From assembly GCA_029961685.1 (NCBI GenBank), contig JARWKL010000016.1, positions 997,001 to 1,061,000 on the forward strand: a stretch of DNA of 64,000 nt, in the 5' to 3' direction. The notes under the pieces were generated by a model. It saw nothing but the letters and a program-made list of their open reading frames with translations. It was not told the DNA's origin and ran no database searches. Positions 1 through 20,161 of this stretch are shown here, piece by piece. Position 1 is the stretch's first letter, and each line of letters begins with the position of its first letter. Made by a program: the position numbers and the translations under genes. The stretch comes from Aristolochia californica. Lineage: Eukaryota; Streptophyta; Magnoliopsida; Piperales; Aristolochiaceae.

Positions 1-194
1 GTATTCTTCTAGGGTTCTCGAAGAACTATTTTGAACTTATCAAGGATTTTTCCTTGTGGCGTTCATTCGACTTATCAAACGGATTTCTATCCCCGTTTGT
101 GGCATCTTCATCTTTCCATCAAACTTGAAAGATCTTGGGAACAAATACCAGATTTGGTATCGGGTTTCGTCACAGATTGACGGGGTTTGTATCA
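1..194 (+). repeat. 5' LTR of the gypsy element (3' part only)
   Basis: This is a near-identical copy of 5361-5554, ending in the same TATCA. It differs by a handful of substitutions, so the insertion is not very recent but the LTRs are still easily aligned. The 5' part of this LTR lies before the window. Confidence 0.92.
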
Positions 195-196
195 GT

Positions 197-208
197 TGGT
201 ATCAGTGC
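197..208 (+). other. Primer binding site (tRNA-iMet type) of the gypsy element
   Basis: TGGTATCAGTGC lies two bases after the LTR end and matches the initiator-methionine primer site (TGGTATCAGAGC) with one difference. Confidence 0.8.
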
Positions 209-1082
209 TTTGGTTTATCAGGTTTGTCTATCCTTTTCGTTTTGTTATTCCTGTCTAGTTTTTTTTTCGTTCGTGTCAAAATCGTTCTTTTCTTTGGGTT
301 TACGTACTTTCGCCATTATTAAAAAAAAAAATTGGCCAAATTGTTGTTTGCGTCGTTCTTGATTTCCATTCTATTATTATCGTTTTAACTTCTATCCTAT
401 TCTAGTCGTTTTGATTATATCCTTTTCTCGGTATTAAGTTTGAGTCCAGTTTGTTTAAGAACCAAGAAACGTGAATTTAGGGTTCTAGTGTTTCAAAAAA
501 AAAGGGGGGGTTTATGAAATTTCACTTTGTCTTCATACTCGTTTAATATCATTTGTCTTGTTCGTTGATATTTGTTTAGCTACCCTGTGTTTTGTTCGGT
601 GATACTTATTACTGTGATATATTCGAAAAGAAGAGAATCTGAAAGAAAAGAAAAGGAAAGGAAAAAAAAAAAACGAGTACAAAAACTGCTCTTAATTTTT
701 TTTTGTCTAACCTTGTTGCTTATGTTCTAGAACCTATTTTGCCAAAACCCCACGCTTGAGTGTCATAAATCATCACATTCCGAGTGCAAAATTTGACTCA
801 TTTGGTCTATTCTCATTTTGAGTCGTTTGGTCTATTCTCGTTTTGGTTCTCTGCTGGAAAATTCCTTATTCTTGTTTGAATTAGTTTCGAAAGAACTCAA
901 AGAAGAATACGAGTGGATTGGTGAGGGAGTGTGGTGAGGTTCTTGTTTTTCTTTTTTTTCTTTTTTTTGCATATATTTTTGTGTGTGTCTAATCTTATTT
1001 GTAGAGTGTCCAAATCATGTCGTATAATCAAGGGAAAAATACGAACGAAGAGAGTCCATCGGTCGTTGTTCGAAGCTACAAA
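209..1082 (+). other. Untranslated leader of the gypsy element
   Basis: This is T-rich, low-complexity sequence between the primer site and gag. Homopolymer runs occur around 300-330 and 660-710. A short repeated phrase around TTTGGTCTATTCTC occurs at about 801 and 830. No coding support was seen. Confidence 0.6.
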
Positions 1083-2130
1083 TGCATGCATTATTGGGGG
1101 AGATGAAACGGATGATCAAAGCAGAGATGGAAGAACTGCATGGGATGTTGGAAGAAATGTAGGGGAGGTTGGAAAGGGTAGAAGAGGGGACACAAAGGGT
1201 GCAGTCTCTACTTGTTCCAAATACCTCAGTGAGGAACAGGCTGCATCAAAGGGAAATTGAGGATATGGGCGAATTTGAAGGTGACAATTTAGGGGAGTCT
1301 AATAGGATTTTAGGAGGCAGTCATATGAGATATGGTCGGGATAAAGAAGCTAAGAACAAGGTAGATAGCAACTTGGGAAGTATCAAGTTGAAAATTCTTG
1401 CTTTTCAAGGACAAAGTGACCTTGAAGCCTACCTCAAATGGGAAAAAAAGATAGAATTGGTTTTCGATTGTCACAATTACTCTGACTTGAAAAAGTTCAA
1501 GCTCGCTGCCATTGAATTTACCGATTATGCTATTGTGTGGTGGCACCAGTTAGGCATCAATAGGAGACGGAATGGAGAACGTCCTATTGACAATTGGGAT
1601 GGGATGAAGAGGGTGATGAGATGACGGTTTGTACCCAGTCATTACTACCGGGATCTATACCTCAAGCTGCAACGTCTCTATCAAGGTAACCGAAGTATTG
1701 ATAAATATTATAAAGAGATGGAGATGGCAATGATTAGAGCTAATGTGGAGGAGGATCGGGAGGCGACAATGGCCAGATTTTTAAATGGGTTGAATCGGGA
1801 GATTGCTAACACCATTGAAATACACCGTTATGTGGAATTGGAAGAATTGGTGCTTATGGTTATCAAGGTTAAAAGGCAACTCAAGAGAGGTGGTATACGG
1901 TCAAGAGCAGCTCCATAGAGTGCCGGTACAGCACCTTGGAGGTCAAACTACCCAAAGAAGGAAGAAACTTCATCCACCTTCAAGACCAAACCAGACCCCA
2001 AAACAGCAACTACTACCATGGCTTCTAAAGGTAAATCAGTACCTCTTTCGGCTCGTCCTAGTGACTTTCATTGTTTTAAATGTCAAGGGTGATGACACAT
2101 AGCTAGCCAATGCCCGAACAAGCAACTTAT
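1083..2130 (+). pseudogene. gypsy gag (capsid) remnant with broken zinc knuckle
   Basis: The reading is that of plant gypsy gag. It has a charged N-terminus, then the retrotransposon-gag core with KILAFQGQSDLEAYLKWEKK near 1390-1450, then a basic linker and a zinc knuckle (FHCFKCQG followed by ASQCPNK, about 2065-2125). In-frame stops occur at about 1160, 1622 and 1916. A frame change inside the zinc knuckle separates its two halves. No full-length Gag can be made from this copy. Confidence 0.85.
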
Positions 2131-2680
2131 GGTGATCCAGGAAAATGGGGAGATTGAGTCTGAAGACAAAGATGATTTAGTGGACATGCCACCATTGGAG
2201 GACGCTCCCATAGGAGATGAGGAGTTCGGGGTAGATAATGGCGAGATGCTTGCATTAGTCGCACGACGAGCCTTAAACTTACAAGCACAAAAAGAGAAAG
2301 AAGAAGTACAAAGGGAGAACATTTTTCACACTCGTTGTCACGTGAAAGACAAGGTATGTAGTGTTATTATCGACGGCGGTAGTTGCACTAATGTTGTTAG
2401 TACTTCTATGGTTGAAAAGTAAGGTCTCACTACACTTCAGCACCCTCGTCCATTCAAGTTGCAATGGTTGATTGATAGTGGTGAAATAAGGGTCTTAAAG
2501 CAGGTTGTGGTACCATTTCAAATTGGTAAATATGAGGATGAAGTATTGTGTGATGTGATACCAATGCAAGCTGGACATCTACTCTTAGGAAGACTATGGC
2601 AATTTGACCGACGTGCAGTATGACGGCTTCACCAACAAGTACTCATTCACACACAAGTAGAGGACAATCACTCTAGTTCC
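2129..2680 (+). pseudogene. gypsy aspartic protease remnant
   Basis: The motif VCSVIIDGGSCTNVVS at about 2358-2405 is the catalytic Asp region of a retroelement protease. It is followed by the flap-like region and HLLLGRLWQFDR near 2580-2612. A stop just after the active-site motif (about 2420) breaks the frame. Confidence 0.8.
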
Positions 2681-2994
2681 ATTGACCACAAAACAAAACT
2701 ATAATGATCAAGTGAGGTTGCAACAATTGAGTGATAAAAAAAAATTGAGAGAGCAAAAGAATGAGAGTACAAAAAAAAATGATGTTGTGCATAATGAGAC
2801 TGAGAGAAAAGAAAGAGACACGACCAAAGAGAAAAAAATAGAGAGAAAAGACAGAGACACGGCCATAGAGGAAAAAATAGAGAGAAAAGAAAGAAACTTC
2901 TATGCAAAAATGAGTGAGGTTAAGCGAGCGATGGTTTCAAAACGGCCGATGATTGTACTCATGTACAAGGAGGCTCTTTTAAACACTGACCAAC

Positions 2995-4540
2995 TTGATG
3001 CTAGCCTGTCTAGTGTTGTTGTTTCTCTTGCAGAACTTTGAGGAGTTATTTCCCGAGGAGGTACCACATGGGTTACCACCTCATCGAGGGATTGAACACC
3101 AAATTGATTTCGTTCCCAGTGCATCCATTCCAAACCGACCAGCATATAGGAGCAACCCGGAGGAGACGAAAGAACTTCAAAGGCAAATCAAAGAATTGAT
3201 AGAAAAAGGGCACGTGAGAGACAACATGAGTCCTTGTGCAGTACCGATGATTCTAGTACCTAAGAAGGATGGATCATGGAGGATGTGTGTTGACTGTAGG
3301 GCCATTAACAACATCACGGTAAAGTATCGACATCCTATTCCTCGTTTAGATGATATGTTAGATGAGTTACATGGTTCTTGTGTGTTTTCAAATATAGATC
3401 TTAAGAGTGGATATCATCAAATACGAATGAAAGAAGGAGATGAATGGAAGACAACATTTTAAACTAAATATGGATTGTATGAGTTGTTAGTCATGCCGTT
3501 TGGGTTAACTAATGCACCTAGTACTTTCATGCATTTAATGAATCGTGTCTTGTGTGCTTTCATTGGAAAATTCGTTGTTGTTTATTTTGATGATATTCTC
3601 ATTTATAGCAAGAATTTACATGATCATGTCTCACATTTGTAGTCAGTTTTGGAGGTGCTTAGAAACGAGAAGTTATATGCTAACCTCAAAAAGTGTACTT
3701 TCTGCACTGATAAGATAGTTTTTCTAGGTTTTGTTGTGGGTGCTAAAGGTATTGAGGTGGATGAAGAAAATATGAAAGCCATCCAGGAGTGGCCGACCCC
3801 CTCCAATGTAGGTAATGTTCAGAGTTTTCATGGGCTTGCTAGTTTTTACAGAAGATTCGTGAAAGATTTTAGCACCATTGCGGCATCGCTTACCAAAGTT
3901 ATAAAAAAGAATGTTGCGTTCAAATGGGGTGAAGAACAAGAGACGACGTTTCAGCTTCTTAAACATAAGCTTACTCATGCTCCTTTACTTGTTTTACCTA
4001 ATTTTTCTCTTACATTTGAAATTGAATGTGATGCTTCTGGTGTAGGAATAGACGTCGTGTTGATGCAGGAAGGCAAACCACTTGCATACTTTAGCGAGAA
4101 GCTCAGCGGGGCTGCACTTAACCTACCCCACTTATGACAAAGAGTTGTATGCATTAATTAGAGCATTTGAGACATGGCAGCACTACCTGTGGCCAAAGGA
4201 GTTTGTGATTCGTACGGATCATGAATCCCTAAAACATTTAAAAGGTCAACACAAGCTGAACAAGAGACATGCTCGATGGGTTGAATTCATTGAAACTTTT
4301 CCTTATGTCATTCGGTATAAACAAGGTAAAGAAAATGTGGTTGTGGATGCATTGTCATGCAGGTATGCCTTACTCTCTACTCTTGAGGCTAAATTTCTTG
4401 GTTTTGAGCACATTAAGAAACTTTATCAAGATGACCATGTTTTTGGGGAGATTTATAGTGCTTGTGAAAAATCTGCAGAAGGTAAGTTCTATAGGCATGA
4501 AGGTTTCTTGTTCCGAGAGAATAAATTGTGTGTGCCATGA
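2995..4540 (+). pseudogene. gypsy reverse transcriptase and RNase H remnant
   Basis: RT motifs run in order: [19 protein letters not shown] (about 3258-3315), [15 protein letters not shown] (3390-3430), [14 protein letters not shown] (3490-3530) and the catalytic [11 protein letters not shown] near 3575-3608. RNase H follows with FEIECDASGVGI (about 4015-4050) and later [19 protein letters not shown] and [10 protein letters not shown]. Stop codons at about 3460 and 3640, and a frame change near 4118 in RNase H, make it a pseudogene. The YFDD catalytic motif is intact. Confidence 0.93.
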
Positions 4541-4570
4541 ACCTTGTTAGTGTGCCATGAACCTTGTTAG
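4531..4570 (+). repeat. Perfect 20-bp tandem duplication in gypsy pol
   Basis: TGTGCCATGAACCTTGTTAG occurs twice back to back (4531-4550 and 4551-4570) between the RNase H connection and the integrase. It shifts the frame. This looks like replication slippage or a microhomology repair scar. Confidence 0.95.
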
Positions 4571-5120
4571 TTCGAGAATCCCATAGTGGGGGTTTAATGG
4601 GACACTTTGGAGTCGCAAAGACTCTAGCTATTTTGCAGGAGCACTTCTATTGGCCACACATGAAACGGGATGTTGAGAGAATTGTGGTGGATGTGTCACT
4701 TGTAGGCAAGCAAAAATGAGGGTTGAGCCAAATGGTCTTTACACCCCCCCTACCTATTCCCAGTTCACCTTGGATTGATATTTCGATGGACTTTGTTTTG
4801 GGTTTACCTAGGAGTCGACATGGGAGGGATTCAATTTTTGTGGTTGTAGATCGGTTTTCTAAGATGACTCATTTTATTCCTTGTCATAAGACTGATGATG
4901 CTTCTCATGTTGCAGATTTGTTCTTTAAGGAGATTATCAGGTTACTCATGTACCAACTCAAGTTCCAGTTGGCCCAGTGACGAGAGGACGAGCTAAAAGA
5001 TTCAAAGAGATGCTGAATAACTTAGTTTGGAAAGTTATACAACAAGAAGAGAATGTTGTCACTACAGAAGGGAAGCAAATGCTGGTTTCACTCATCAAAG
5101 TTGATCCGGAGGAAATTCAT
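4571..5120 (+). pseudogene. gypsy integrase with large internal deletion
   Basis: The zinc-binding head ([13 protein letters not shown] to about 4690) and the start of the core ([18 protein letters not shown] with the first catalytic Asp, about 4772-4830; [18 protein letters not shown]) are present. After FFKEIIRL (about 4945) the sequence jumps to the extreme C-terminal tail ([20 protein letters not shown]) in another frame. The second catalytic Asp, the Glu and the C-terminal domain are therefore deleted, and the element lacks a usable integrase. Confidence 0.85.
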
Positions 5121-5148
5121 TGAAGAAGCGCATGTGGTTAGAAGATCT

Positions 5149-5554
5149 TGTGGGACCCACAAGAATACCCACGAGTTGGCAATTAAATCTTGGAAGATCA
5201 CATGGAAGATCACATGGAGCTAAGTTAGGTTTTCTATTGACATTAAGATACTTTACATTTCTTTAATTGAATGTAATTAGGGTTTTGAAGTCCTCCACTA
5301 TAAATAGGGGACTTGGACACGGATTTAAGGCTTTTGGAACGTTTATGATATTGGAGAGAGTATTCTTCTAGGGTTCTTGAAGAACTATTTCAAACTTATC
5401 AAGGATTTTTCCTTGTGGCGTTCATTCGACTTATCAAACGGATTTCCATCCCCGTTTGTGGCGTCTTCATCTTTCCATCCAAACTTGAAATATCTTGGGA
5501 ATGAATACCAAATTTGGTATCGGGTTTCGTCACAGATTGACGAGGTTCGTATCA
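5149..5554 (+). repeat. 3' LTR of the gypsy element (406 bp)
   Basis: The LTR begins TGTGGGACCC after a purine-rich stretch and ends TATCA. Its 3' half duplicates 1-194. The exact start was inferred from the TG after GAAGATCT, because the matching 5' LTR start is outside the window. Confidence 0.8.
5299..5306 (+). promoter_or_regulatory. TATA box in the gypsy LTR
   Basis: TATAAATA, in the context CACTATAAATAGGGG, lies where an LTR promoter is expected, about 150 bases into the LTR and upstream of the R region. Confidence 0.7.
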
Positions 5555-8132
5555 TTCAACCATTTCTGGAGCTTTTGCCGGAGATGACATTCTTGCAATA
5601 ATTCGCCAATTTCCACGCATGTTTGTCCCTTTTAAATTACAGAATTCCTTGCGAAGGAGAACCCAAGAGGACATTTGACCAATAATTTGGTCACATAGAA
5701 TTTTCCGAGGGAGAGATTTAATATTGAATTATCTATTATTCCTTTCTTTCCATAAATTCCACGTTATGTGCCCAACACAACAAAAAATTAAAATTTTCCC
5801 CAACTTAGGGAGACGAATGCTGACCAAAGTGAGGATTGTGTTATGTAATTCTTGTGATGGGCAATATAAAATTTCGATTTTTTTCATCAATTCGGTCCAG
5901 ATCCAATGAGCATATTCACAATGCAAAAGAGTGTGATCTGCCGTTTCAGGAGACGTATTGCAGAACGGGCATAGAGGATTTGAAACATTAGTGCCTCGTC
6001 TTTGTAACGCATATGAAGTTAAAATTTTCTTACGGCAGACAATCCAGATGAAGAACTTTACGCGAGGAGGAATATGCATGGACCATGCAAAGGTAGCTGG
6101 ATGTGTTGCTTGGGGAGTCAGGTATGAGATCATATGGTGGTACGCAGAAGCGGTAGAGAACATATCTTGTTTGTTCGGTGTCCATATGAGTGTATTGGGA
6201 GAGTTTTTTATTTTCACTTCGGAGAGCAGTTTGACCAGGTCAGTTGCTTACAGAGCTTCAGTATCATTCAACGCTCGCCTGGGATGCAAGTTCCAGTCGC
6301 CCGAGGCCTGCCAATGGTCTGAAACCATCGTGTTGTGAGATCTTGACAGTTGATATAGACGTTGATGGTTTTCCTTTAAGCAGCTTGAGCCAAGCCACCG
6401 GTCCGTCCAGAACAAAGTTTCCTTTCCACACCCAAAATAGCATTTGACGACAGACTTGAAGATAGGTAAGAATTTGGCGATTTTCTTCCACACAGGAGAT
6501 AACTTATAAAGTCCTCCCCCGTCCATCCACCATCCATGGTCTTTTGCGGATTTAATTTTAACCATTTGGCTCCATAACATATTTGGTTGCATGTTGAATT
6601 TCCAAATCCACTTCAAGAGCAAGGCCTTGTTCCTCATAGCGATGTCCCGAATCCCGAGGCCCCCCATAATAATAGGTTTACAAACATCACCCCATTTTAC
6701 AAGATTAATTTTTTTTCCCATTTGGCCCATCCCATAAGAATCTTCTTTTTAAAAGCTCTAGTCTATCCCGAATAGATGCAGGGCAAAGATACAAAGATAA
6801 AAAATAAGATGAAATACCATGTAGGCAAGATTTGATGAGAACCAACTTACCAGCTTTGGATAAATATTTTCCTTTCCACGAAACGAGGCGCTTCTCGAGA
6901 TGCTCAACAACGGGGAACCATACATTCTTGGAAGGCAATAGCGGAGTTAGAGGCAGGCCCAAATATGTGCTTGGAAAAGACGCTACCTTACACCCTAAAG
7001 AACTCGCCATCGAATTGAGAATAGAGGATTCAATATTAAATCTGAAGATTGAAGTTTCCTCCCAGCTAACCTTTTGACCAGTGGTTAACTCAAAAATGTT
7101 CAAAACTGCTTTCATGTGTGAGACTTGTCTCATGGCCCCTTCTCCAAAAAGAATTGTATCATCAACATATTGTAAAATAGGAATGTCTTGGTTCAGATCT
7201 TCAGAGACAGGATTTAACCAACCCGAACTTTTTGCAAAAGGGATCATAGAGACAAGGAATTCACCAATGAGAGTAAAAATGAATGGAGATAGAGGGTCTC
7301 CTTGTCTTATCCCCCTAGAAGCTTTGAAATAACCTTGAGGTTTTCCATTTATAAGAATAAAATAAGAAGGAGAAGAAATACTGCTCCTCATCCAAAATTT
7401 CCATCTTGTGCCAAAGCCCATTCTATCAAAAAGATAGTCAACAAATTTCTTGTCAACCTGGTCAAAAGCTCTCTCAAAATCAATTTTCAGAACAAACCTT
7501 GGCAGGGATAATTTTTTTAAAGAATCAAGGAGTTCATGAGCAGTTAGAGAAGAGTCCAAAATGTTCCTATCTCGGATAAAAGCGCTTTGACAAGGATTAG
7601 TTACCTTGGAAAGGACTGCTTTTAGCCGATTTGCCAAGAGACGCCCAATATTTTTATATGAACTGGAGGTGAGACTAATGGGATGAAAGTCATTGGGCAG
7701 CTCCGAATTTGATTATTTAGGAACAAGTGCAATAAAAGACACACCGATTCCATAATGAGTTATTCCCACTTGTGAAAATTGTGAATGAAAGCACATATGT
7801 CGTTTTTTAACAGGTCCCAAAAACAGTGGTAAAGCTCACCATTAAAGCCATCTGGTCCCGAGGCTTTATCTTTAGGTAGGCTAAGGACAACTCGTTCAAT
7901 TTCTTCTGATGAGAATGACTTTTCAAGATCTGCAACATCTTCAGATGAGATACGCTCGAAGTCGAGCTCATGAAGTTTTGGTCTTATGAAACAGGCTTCT
8001 AAGTACATTTATGTGAAGTACTTCACCAAAAGGTTAGAAATGGAGACACTATCTGTAATCACTTGGTCTCCATTACAGAGAGCAGTGACACGGTTAGTCC
8101 TCCACTGGCCGAGGCGATGGAACATAATTTGT
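5555..8132 (-). mobile_element. L1-type LINE ORF2 fragment (RT to zf-RVT), minus strand
   Basis: Read from 8132 down, the coding order is that of a plant L1 ORF2. The pre-RT linker comes first (SFSSEEIERVVLSLPKDKAS and ASGPDGFNGELYH at 7760-8008). Then comes the RT with DFERAFDQVD, GIRQGDPLSP and the catalytic LQYVDDTILFG (6705-7637), the connection domain with IMGGLGIRDIAMRNKALLLK (6248-6730), and a zf-RVT domain with NPLCPFCNTSPETADHTLLH (5729-6217). Stops and frame changes separate these blocks. The 5' endonuclease half is missing (5' truncation at ~8132), and the 3' end is cut by the gypsy 3' LTR at 5554. Confidence 0.92.
6705..7637 (-). pseudogene. LINE reverse transcriptase domain, longest open stretch (310 codons)
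   Basis: This open stretch carries the RT fingers and palm of a non-LTR element, including the FERAFDQVD, GIRQGDPLSPF and YVDDTILFGEG motifs and the C-terminal KLVLIKSCLHGISSYFLSLY region. The catalytic YVDD is intact. A stop lies just upstream near 7715, and the frame changes downstream at about 6705-6730, so full ORF2 is not encoded. Confidence 0.9.
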
Positions 8133-8461
8133 AGATTTGAAAATATAAATTAAAATAAAATTCTATTTAAATATAGAAAAATCTATTTTTAAAGAAAAAT
8201 TGATTCATAATAAGCTTTGTGATAGATGGAAACAATTCAGCAAGGAAATATTAGTACCAATGCTCATCTAAATGAAAAAAATGCCACTAACAAACGCAAA
8301 CTCCTGAAGAAATGAAAGAAAAAATACCATCACAATGGAACAGAAGTTTGGATCTGTTGCAGCATTATTTGAATGGTGGCAGAAGTTTCTGTACAATCAA
8401 CAATACTTTTTACAAAAAGCACTTTGATTCGTCTAATCAACTAATCAACTTTGAGCTTGGA
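8133..8461. other. 3' flank of the RING pseudogene, homologous to 37831-38065
   Basis: AT-rich non-coding sequence starting ATAATTTGTAGATTTGAAAAT matches the same phrase at ~37837. The match continues with small indels into the RING coding region. It marks one end of the duplicated block, with the LINE boundary adjacent. Confidence 0.7.
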
Positions 8462-9114
8462 TCATGGGAGTGAGAGGGAGGATCTGCATAGAGGACACGT
8501 AGAGCATGGAGTCTCCGTCACCTCCTTCATCGATCCTCCGAATTCTTTGAAACAAACTGTGCACGTCTCTCCGACAGCTATTTCACTGACCTCCTTCGAC
8601 TTCATGTTCTGACCGACAAAAGCCTCGTCTAATAGTGGCATTGACTTAGGGTTTGCGGGAAGCAGTGGCGGAAAGTCGATTTTGATCCTCTCACGCATGT
8701 CAACCGCCACATCCAACCGCGTACTCCCAGTCCTCGACGTTCCGCCCAATCAACTCCAAGAATATAGAGACGTGGAAGGAGTTGGACGTAGGCCTCGGAG
8801 TTGAAGGAGAAGTGGTCCAGTATTCCGTAGGCCACATTCTGCCCGTGACTCCGATCCAACAATAAGGAAAGCCGCAAACGAAAGTTCATAGCCGGTCTAA
8901 GGAGAGTAACTTGTTCAACATGGGCTCCCTCCGGTATAGGACACATATAGAAGACTCGATGGCAGATCGAGATGACCGCTGTGGGAGCGTCGACTGGAGC
9001 TTGGCACGAAGGGTTAAAAGTGATATCAATAGACACAGGTTCTTCAGGGGTAAGTAAGGGAGTATCGATCAATGGAATAGGAGGAACAAGAGAAGCAATG
9101 GGGTGATTAGCCAT
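8462..9114 (-). pseudogene. RING-H2 E3 ligase pseudogene (copy 1)
   Basis: The paralogue of the intact RING gene at 38066-38737, read on the minus strand from the ATG at 9114. The N-terminal region (ending near LLDRSHGQNVAYGILDHFSF and LPRLYILGVDWAE) aligns along its length. A frameshift near 8750 moves the rest into another frame (TRLDVAVDMRERIKIDFPPL). In the RING finger, CTVCFKEF and CPLCRSS remain, but a ~48-bp deletion removes the segment holding both zinc-binding His residues and a Cys. The frameshift and the missing zinc ligands mean no functional RING protein. It stands head to head with DUS2 copy 1. Confidence 0.88.
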
Positions 9115-9188
9115 GAATGCCAGTGGAGTGGAGTGGAAGAAGAGGAAGGAGCACCAGAGTGGAAGAAGACTGAAGCTGAAGTGAGGCC

Positions 9189-9197
9189 TTAATCTTA
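9189..9197. repeat. 9-bp target site duplication of the MULE (left)
   Basis: TTAATCTTA here and TTAATTTTA at 10248-10256 differ at one position. Nine bases is the diagnostic target duplication length for Mutator-like elements. Confidence 0.8.
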
Positions 9198-9414
9198 CGG
9201 TTTTTTACCAAAATACCAAATTTCAAAAACATATTTTGAGAAACAACAACGCCATGAACTTATTTTGAAAATACCCAACTTTGATCGGTCCACTGTACGT
9301 GTGTACAGTGAAAAGTGACACGTAATCTTTGACTTCTTACATGTCACCACATCATCAATACAATATGAGTAGATGAACATCAACTACCATGTCACTATTA
9401 TGACACATCATCTG
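9198..9414 (+). repeat. Left terminal inverted repeat of the MULE
   Basis: About 217 bp, the inverted counterpart of 10029-10247 (for example AAAAACATATTTT and CATGAACTTATTTT occur in both arms). Divergence between arms is moderate, so the insertion is not recent. Confidence 0.88.
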
Positions 9415-9550
9415 CCAAGTCATTAAATGATAAAAATTTTGAATAATTTTTTTTATTTTAAAAATCAAATTTATGAATACACTTTTTATTACCTTATATC
9501 TAAAATAATAAATTATTAAAATATTGAAGAAATAATTAAAAAAATAACTC

Positions 9551-10020
9551 TTACTTATTTAACACCTCTCCTCCTCTGTACCTCATATACAACGATAGTA
9601 GATCATCACTTGCTTGTCCGTCAGTTGGAACTTGTTTCATGACAGAGATATACCTTGCCAAGTGATCATCTAAATCCTGCCATGCTTGGCTGTATTTCCT
9701 CTCCCATCCAAATCCCAGTAACCGCATCGTCTTCCACAACAAGCTCGGTACGGAGTGTCGCAATAAAGTAACTCGAGTCGTTGTATCTAGTGTCGTTGAA
9801 AATCCATTCTCCATGAAAGTCACAAACAAAAAGCCAGGATTCGTTCCTAATACAGAGTCACATGTAGAATCAAAGAAAGCCTCTTGAACACTTCTTGCAA
9901 ATCCAGCGTCAAACCCTTGATATAACATTTTGTAGCACTGGCAAGAGGCCTTCCCTCACCACCTCATAGTTCTTCTCCGCATAGAAGCTCTGAAACCTCT
10001 TGGAGATGAACCGCGGCAGC
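9551..10020 (-). pseudogene. Captured cytochrome P450 fragment (CYP86-clan, CYP96-like)
   Basis: On the minus strand the translation runs through FISKRFQSFYAEKNYEVV and LTLDLQEVFKRL. After a frame change it continues FDSTCDSVLGTNPGFL and RHSVPSLLWKTMRLLGFG, ending near DLLSLYMRYRGGE. This resembles the region before the I helix of fatty-acid hydroxylase P450s of the CYP86 clan, where phrases of the type DLQDVF..FTFD.TC occur; the CYP96 resemblance is from memory. The heme-binding region and N-terminus are absent, and there is a frameshift near 9900. It lies entirely between the MULE inverted repeats, so it is a transduplicated gene fragment, not a gene. Confidence 0.72.
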
Positions 10021-10028
10021 TTACATAT

Positions 10029-10247
10029 CAGATGACGTGTTGGAATAGTGATGTGACAGTCGATGTGTTCATCTACTTATACTGTATTGATGACGTGGTG
10101 ATTCATAAACAATGAAAGCTTACGTGTTACCTTTGATTGTAAAAATATACAATAGACCTGTCAAAGTTGGGTATTTTTTAAAATAAGTTCATGGTGTCTT
10201 GTTTCTAAAAATATGTTTTTGAAATTGGTTATTTTAATAAAAAACCC
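10029..10247 (-). repeat. Right terminal inverted repeat of the MULE
   Basis: The reverse complement of this arm aligns with 9198-9414 and ends at CCC immediately before the right 9-bp target duplication. Confidence 0.88.
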
Positions 10248-10362
10248 TTAATTTTATAGGCAAACTGAGTTTAGAAACCGCGTAGCGGTGGAGCGGAAGA
10301 AGACTGAAGCTGGAGTGAGCCCTTAATTTGACAGGCGAACCGAGTTTAGAAACCGCGTAGTT
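10248..10362. repeat. Short tandem duplication in the RING-DUS2 intergenic region
   Basis: The phrase around GAGTTTAGAAACCGCGTAG, with flanking CCTTAAT and GACTGAAGCTG sequences, occurs twice with a unit near 77 bp (about 10248-10285 and 10325-10362). The MULE inserted into the first unit. Copy 2 of the block has a related but shorter arrangement at ~39050-39110. Confidence 0.75.
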
Positions 10363-10588
10363 AGTTTAGATATTTTCGAGTTTAAATCTGGCGTTGGAAG
10401 ATGAAGGCGGTCCACAAGATCAACGGCTGCTAAGCTTCCTTCGGTGGGGGCAGCCCAGCGCAGCGGGAAAGGGTCGCCGCTCTCTTGATTTTACCAGCCC
10501 CAAGGCACGAAAAGAAAGAGGGCGAGGGGCTGTGGTCCGTGTTGATTTCTTCTTATTCGATTCGTTACCGAGCAGCCTGCGGACGAAG

Positions 10589-20161
<9,573 letters not shown>

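Larger units (their letters stand above)
1..5554 (+). mobile_element. Ty3/gypsy LTR retrotransposon, degenerate, left end outside window
   Basis: The element contains the end of a 5' LTR, a tRNA-iMet-type primer binding site, gag, protease, reverse transcriptase/RNase H and part of an integrase, then a complete 3' LTR, in the order typical of Ty3/gypsy. The first 194 bases match 5361-5554 almost base for base, which identifies the LTR pair. The coding region is broken by in-frame stops, frameshifts and a large integrase deletion, so it is not autonomous. LINE coding sequence starts immediately after the 3' LTR on the opposite strand, so the element probably landed inside that LINE, whose 3' end would lie left of the window. 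The clade was not assigned and no chromodomain was seen. Confidence 0.93.
9198..10247. mobile_element. Non-autonomous Mutator-like element (Pack-MULE), 1050 bp
   Basis: Long inverted terminal repeats, 9198-9414 and 10029-10247 (about 217-219 bp), begin CGGTTTTTTACC on the left and, in reverse complement, GGGTTTTTTATT on the right. They match over nearly their whole length and are flanked by 9-bp target duplications. The interior carries no transposase but contains a cytochrome P450 gene fragment, the hallmark of a Pack-MULE. It separates the RING pseudogene from DUS2 copy 1. The paralogous promoter at ~39034-39066 lacks it, giving a clean empty site. Confidence 0.9.

Noticed and set aside
931..1260. 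109-codon open frame starting in a poly-T run of the gypsy leader
   Set aside because: The N-terminus is poly-Phe from homopolymer, and the rest is gag read in the wrong frame.
9198..10247. Promoter hairpin or inverted-repeat regulatory RNA precursor between RING and DUS2
   Set aside because: The 9-bp target duplication and the empty site in the paralogue identify the inverted repeats as MULE ends.
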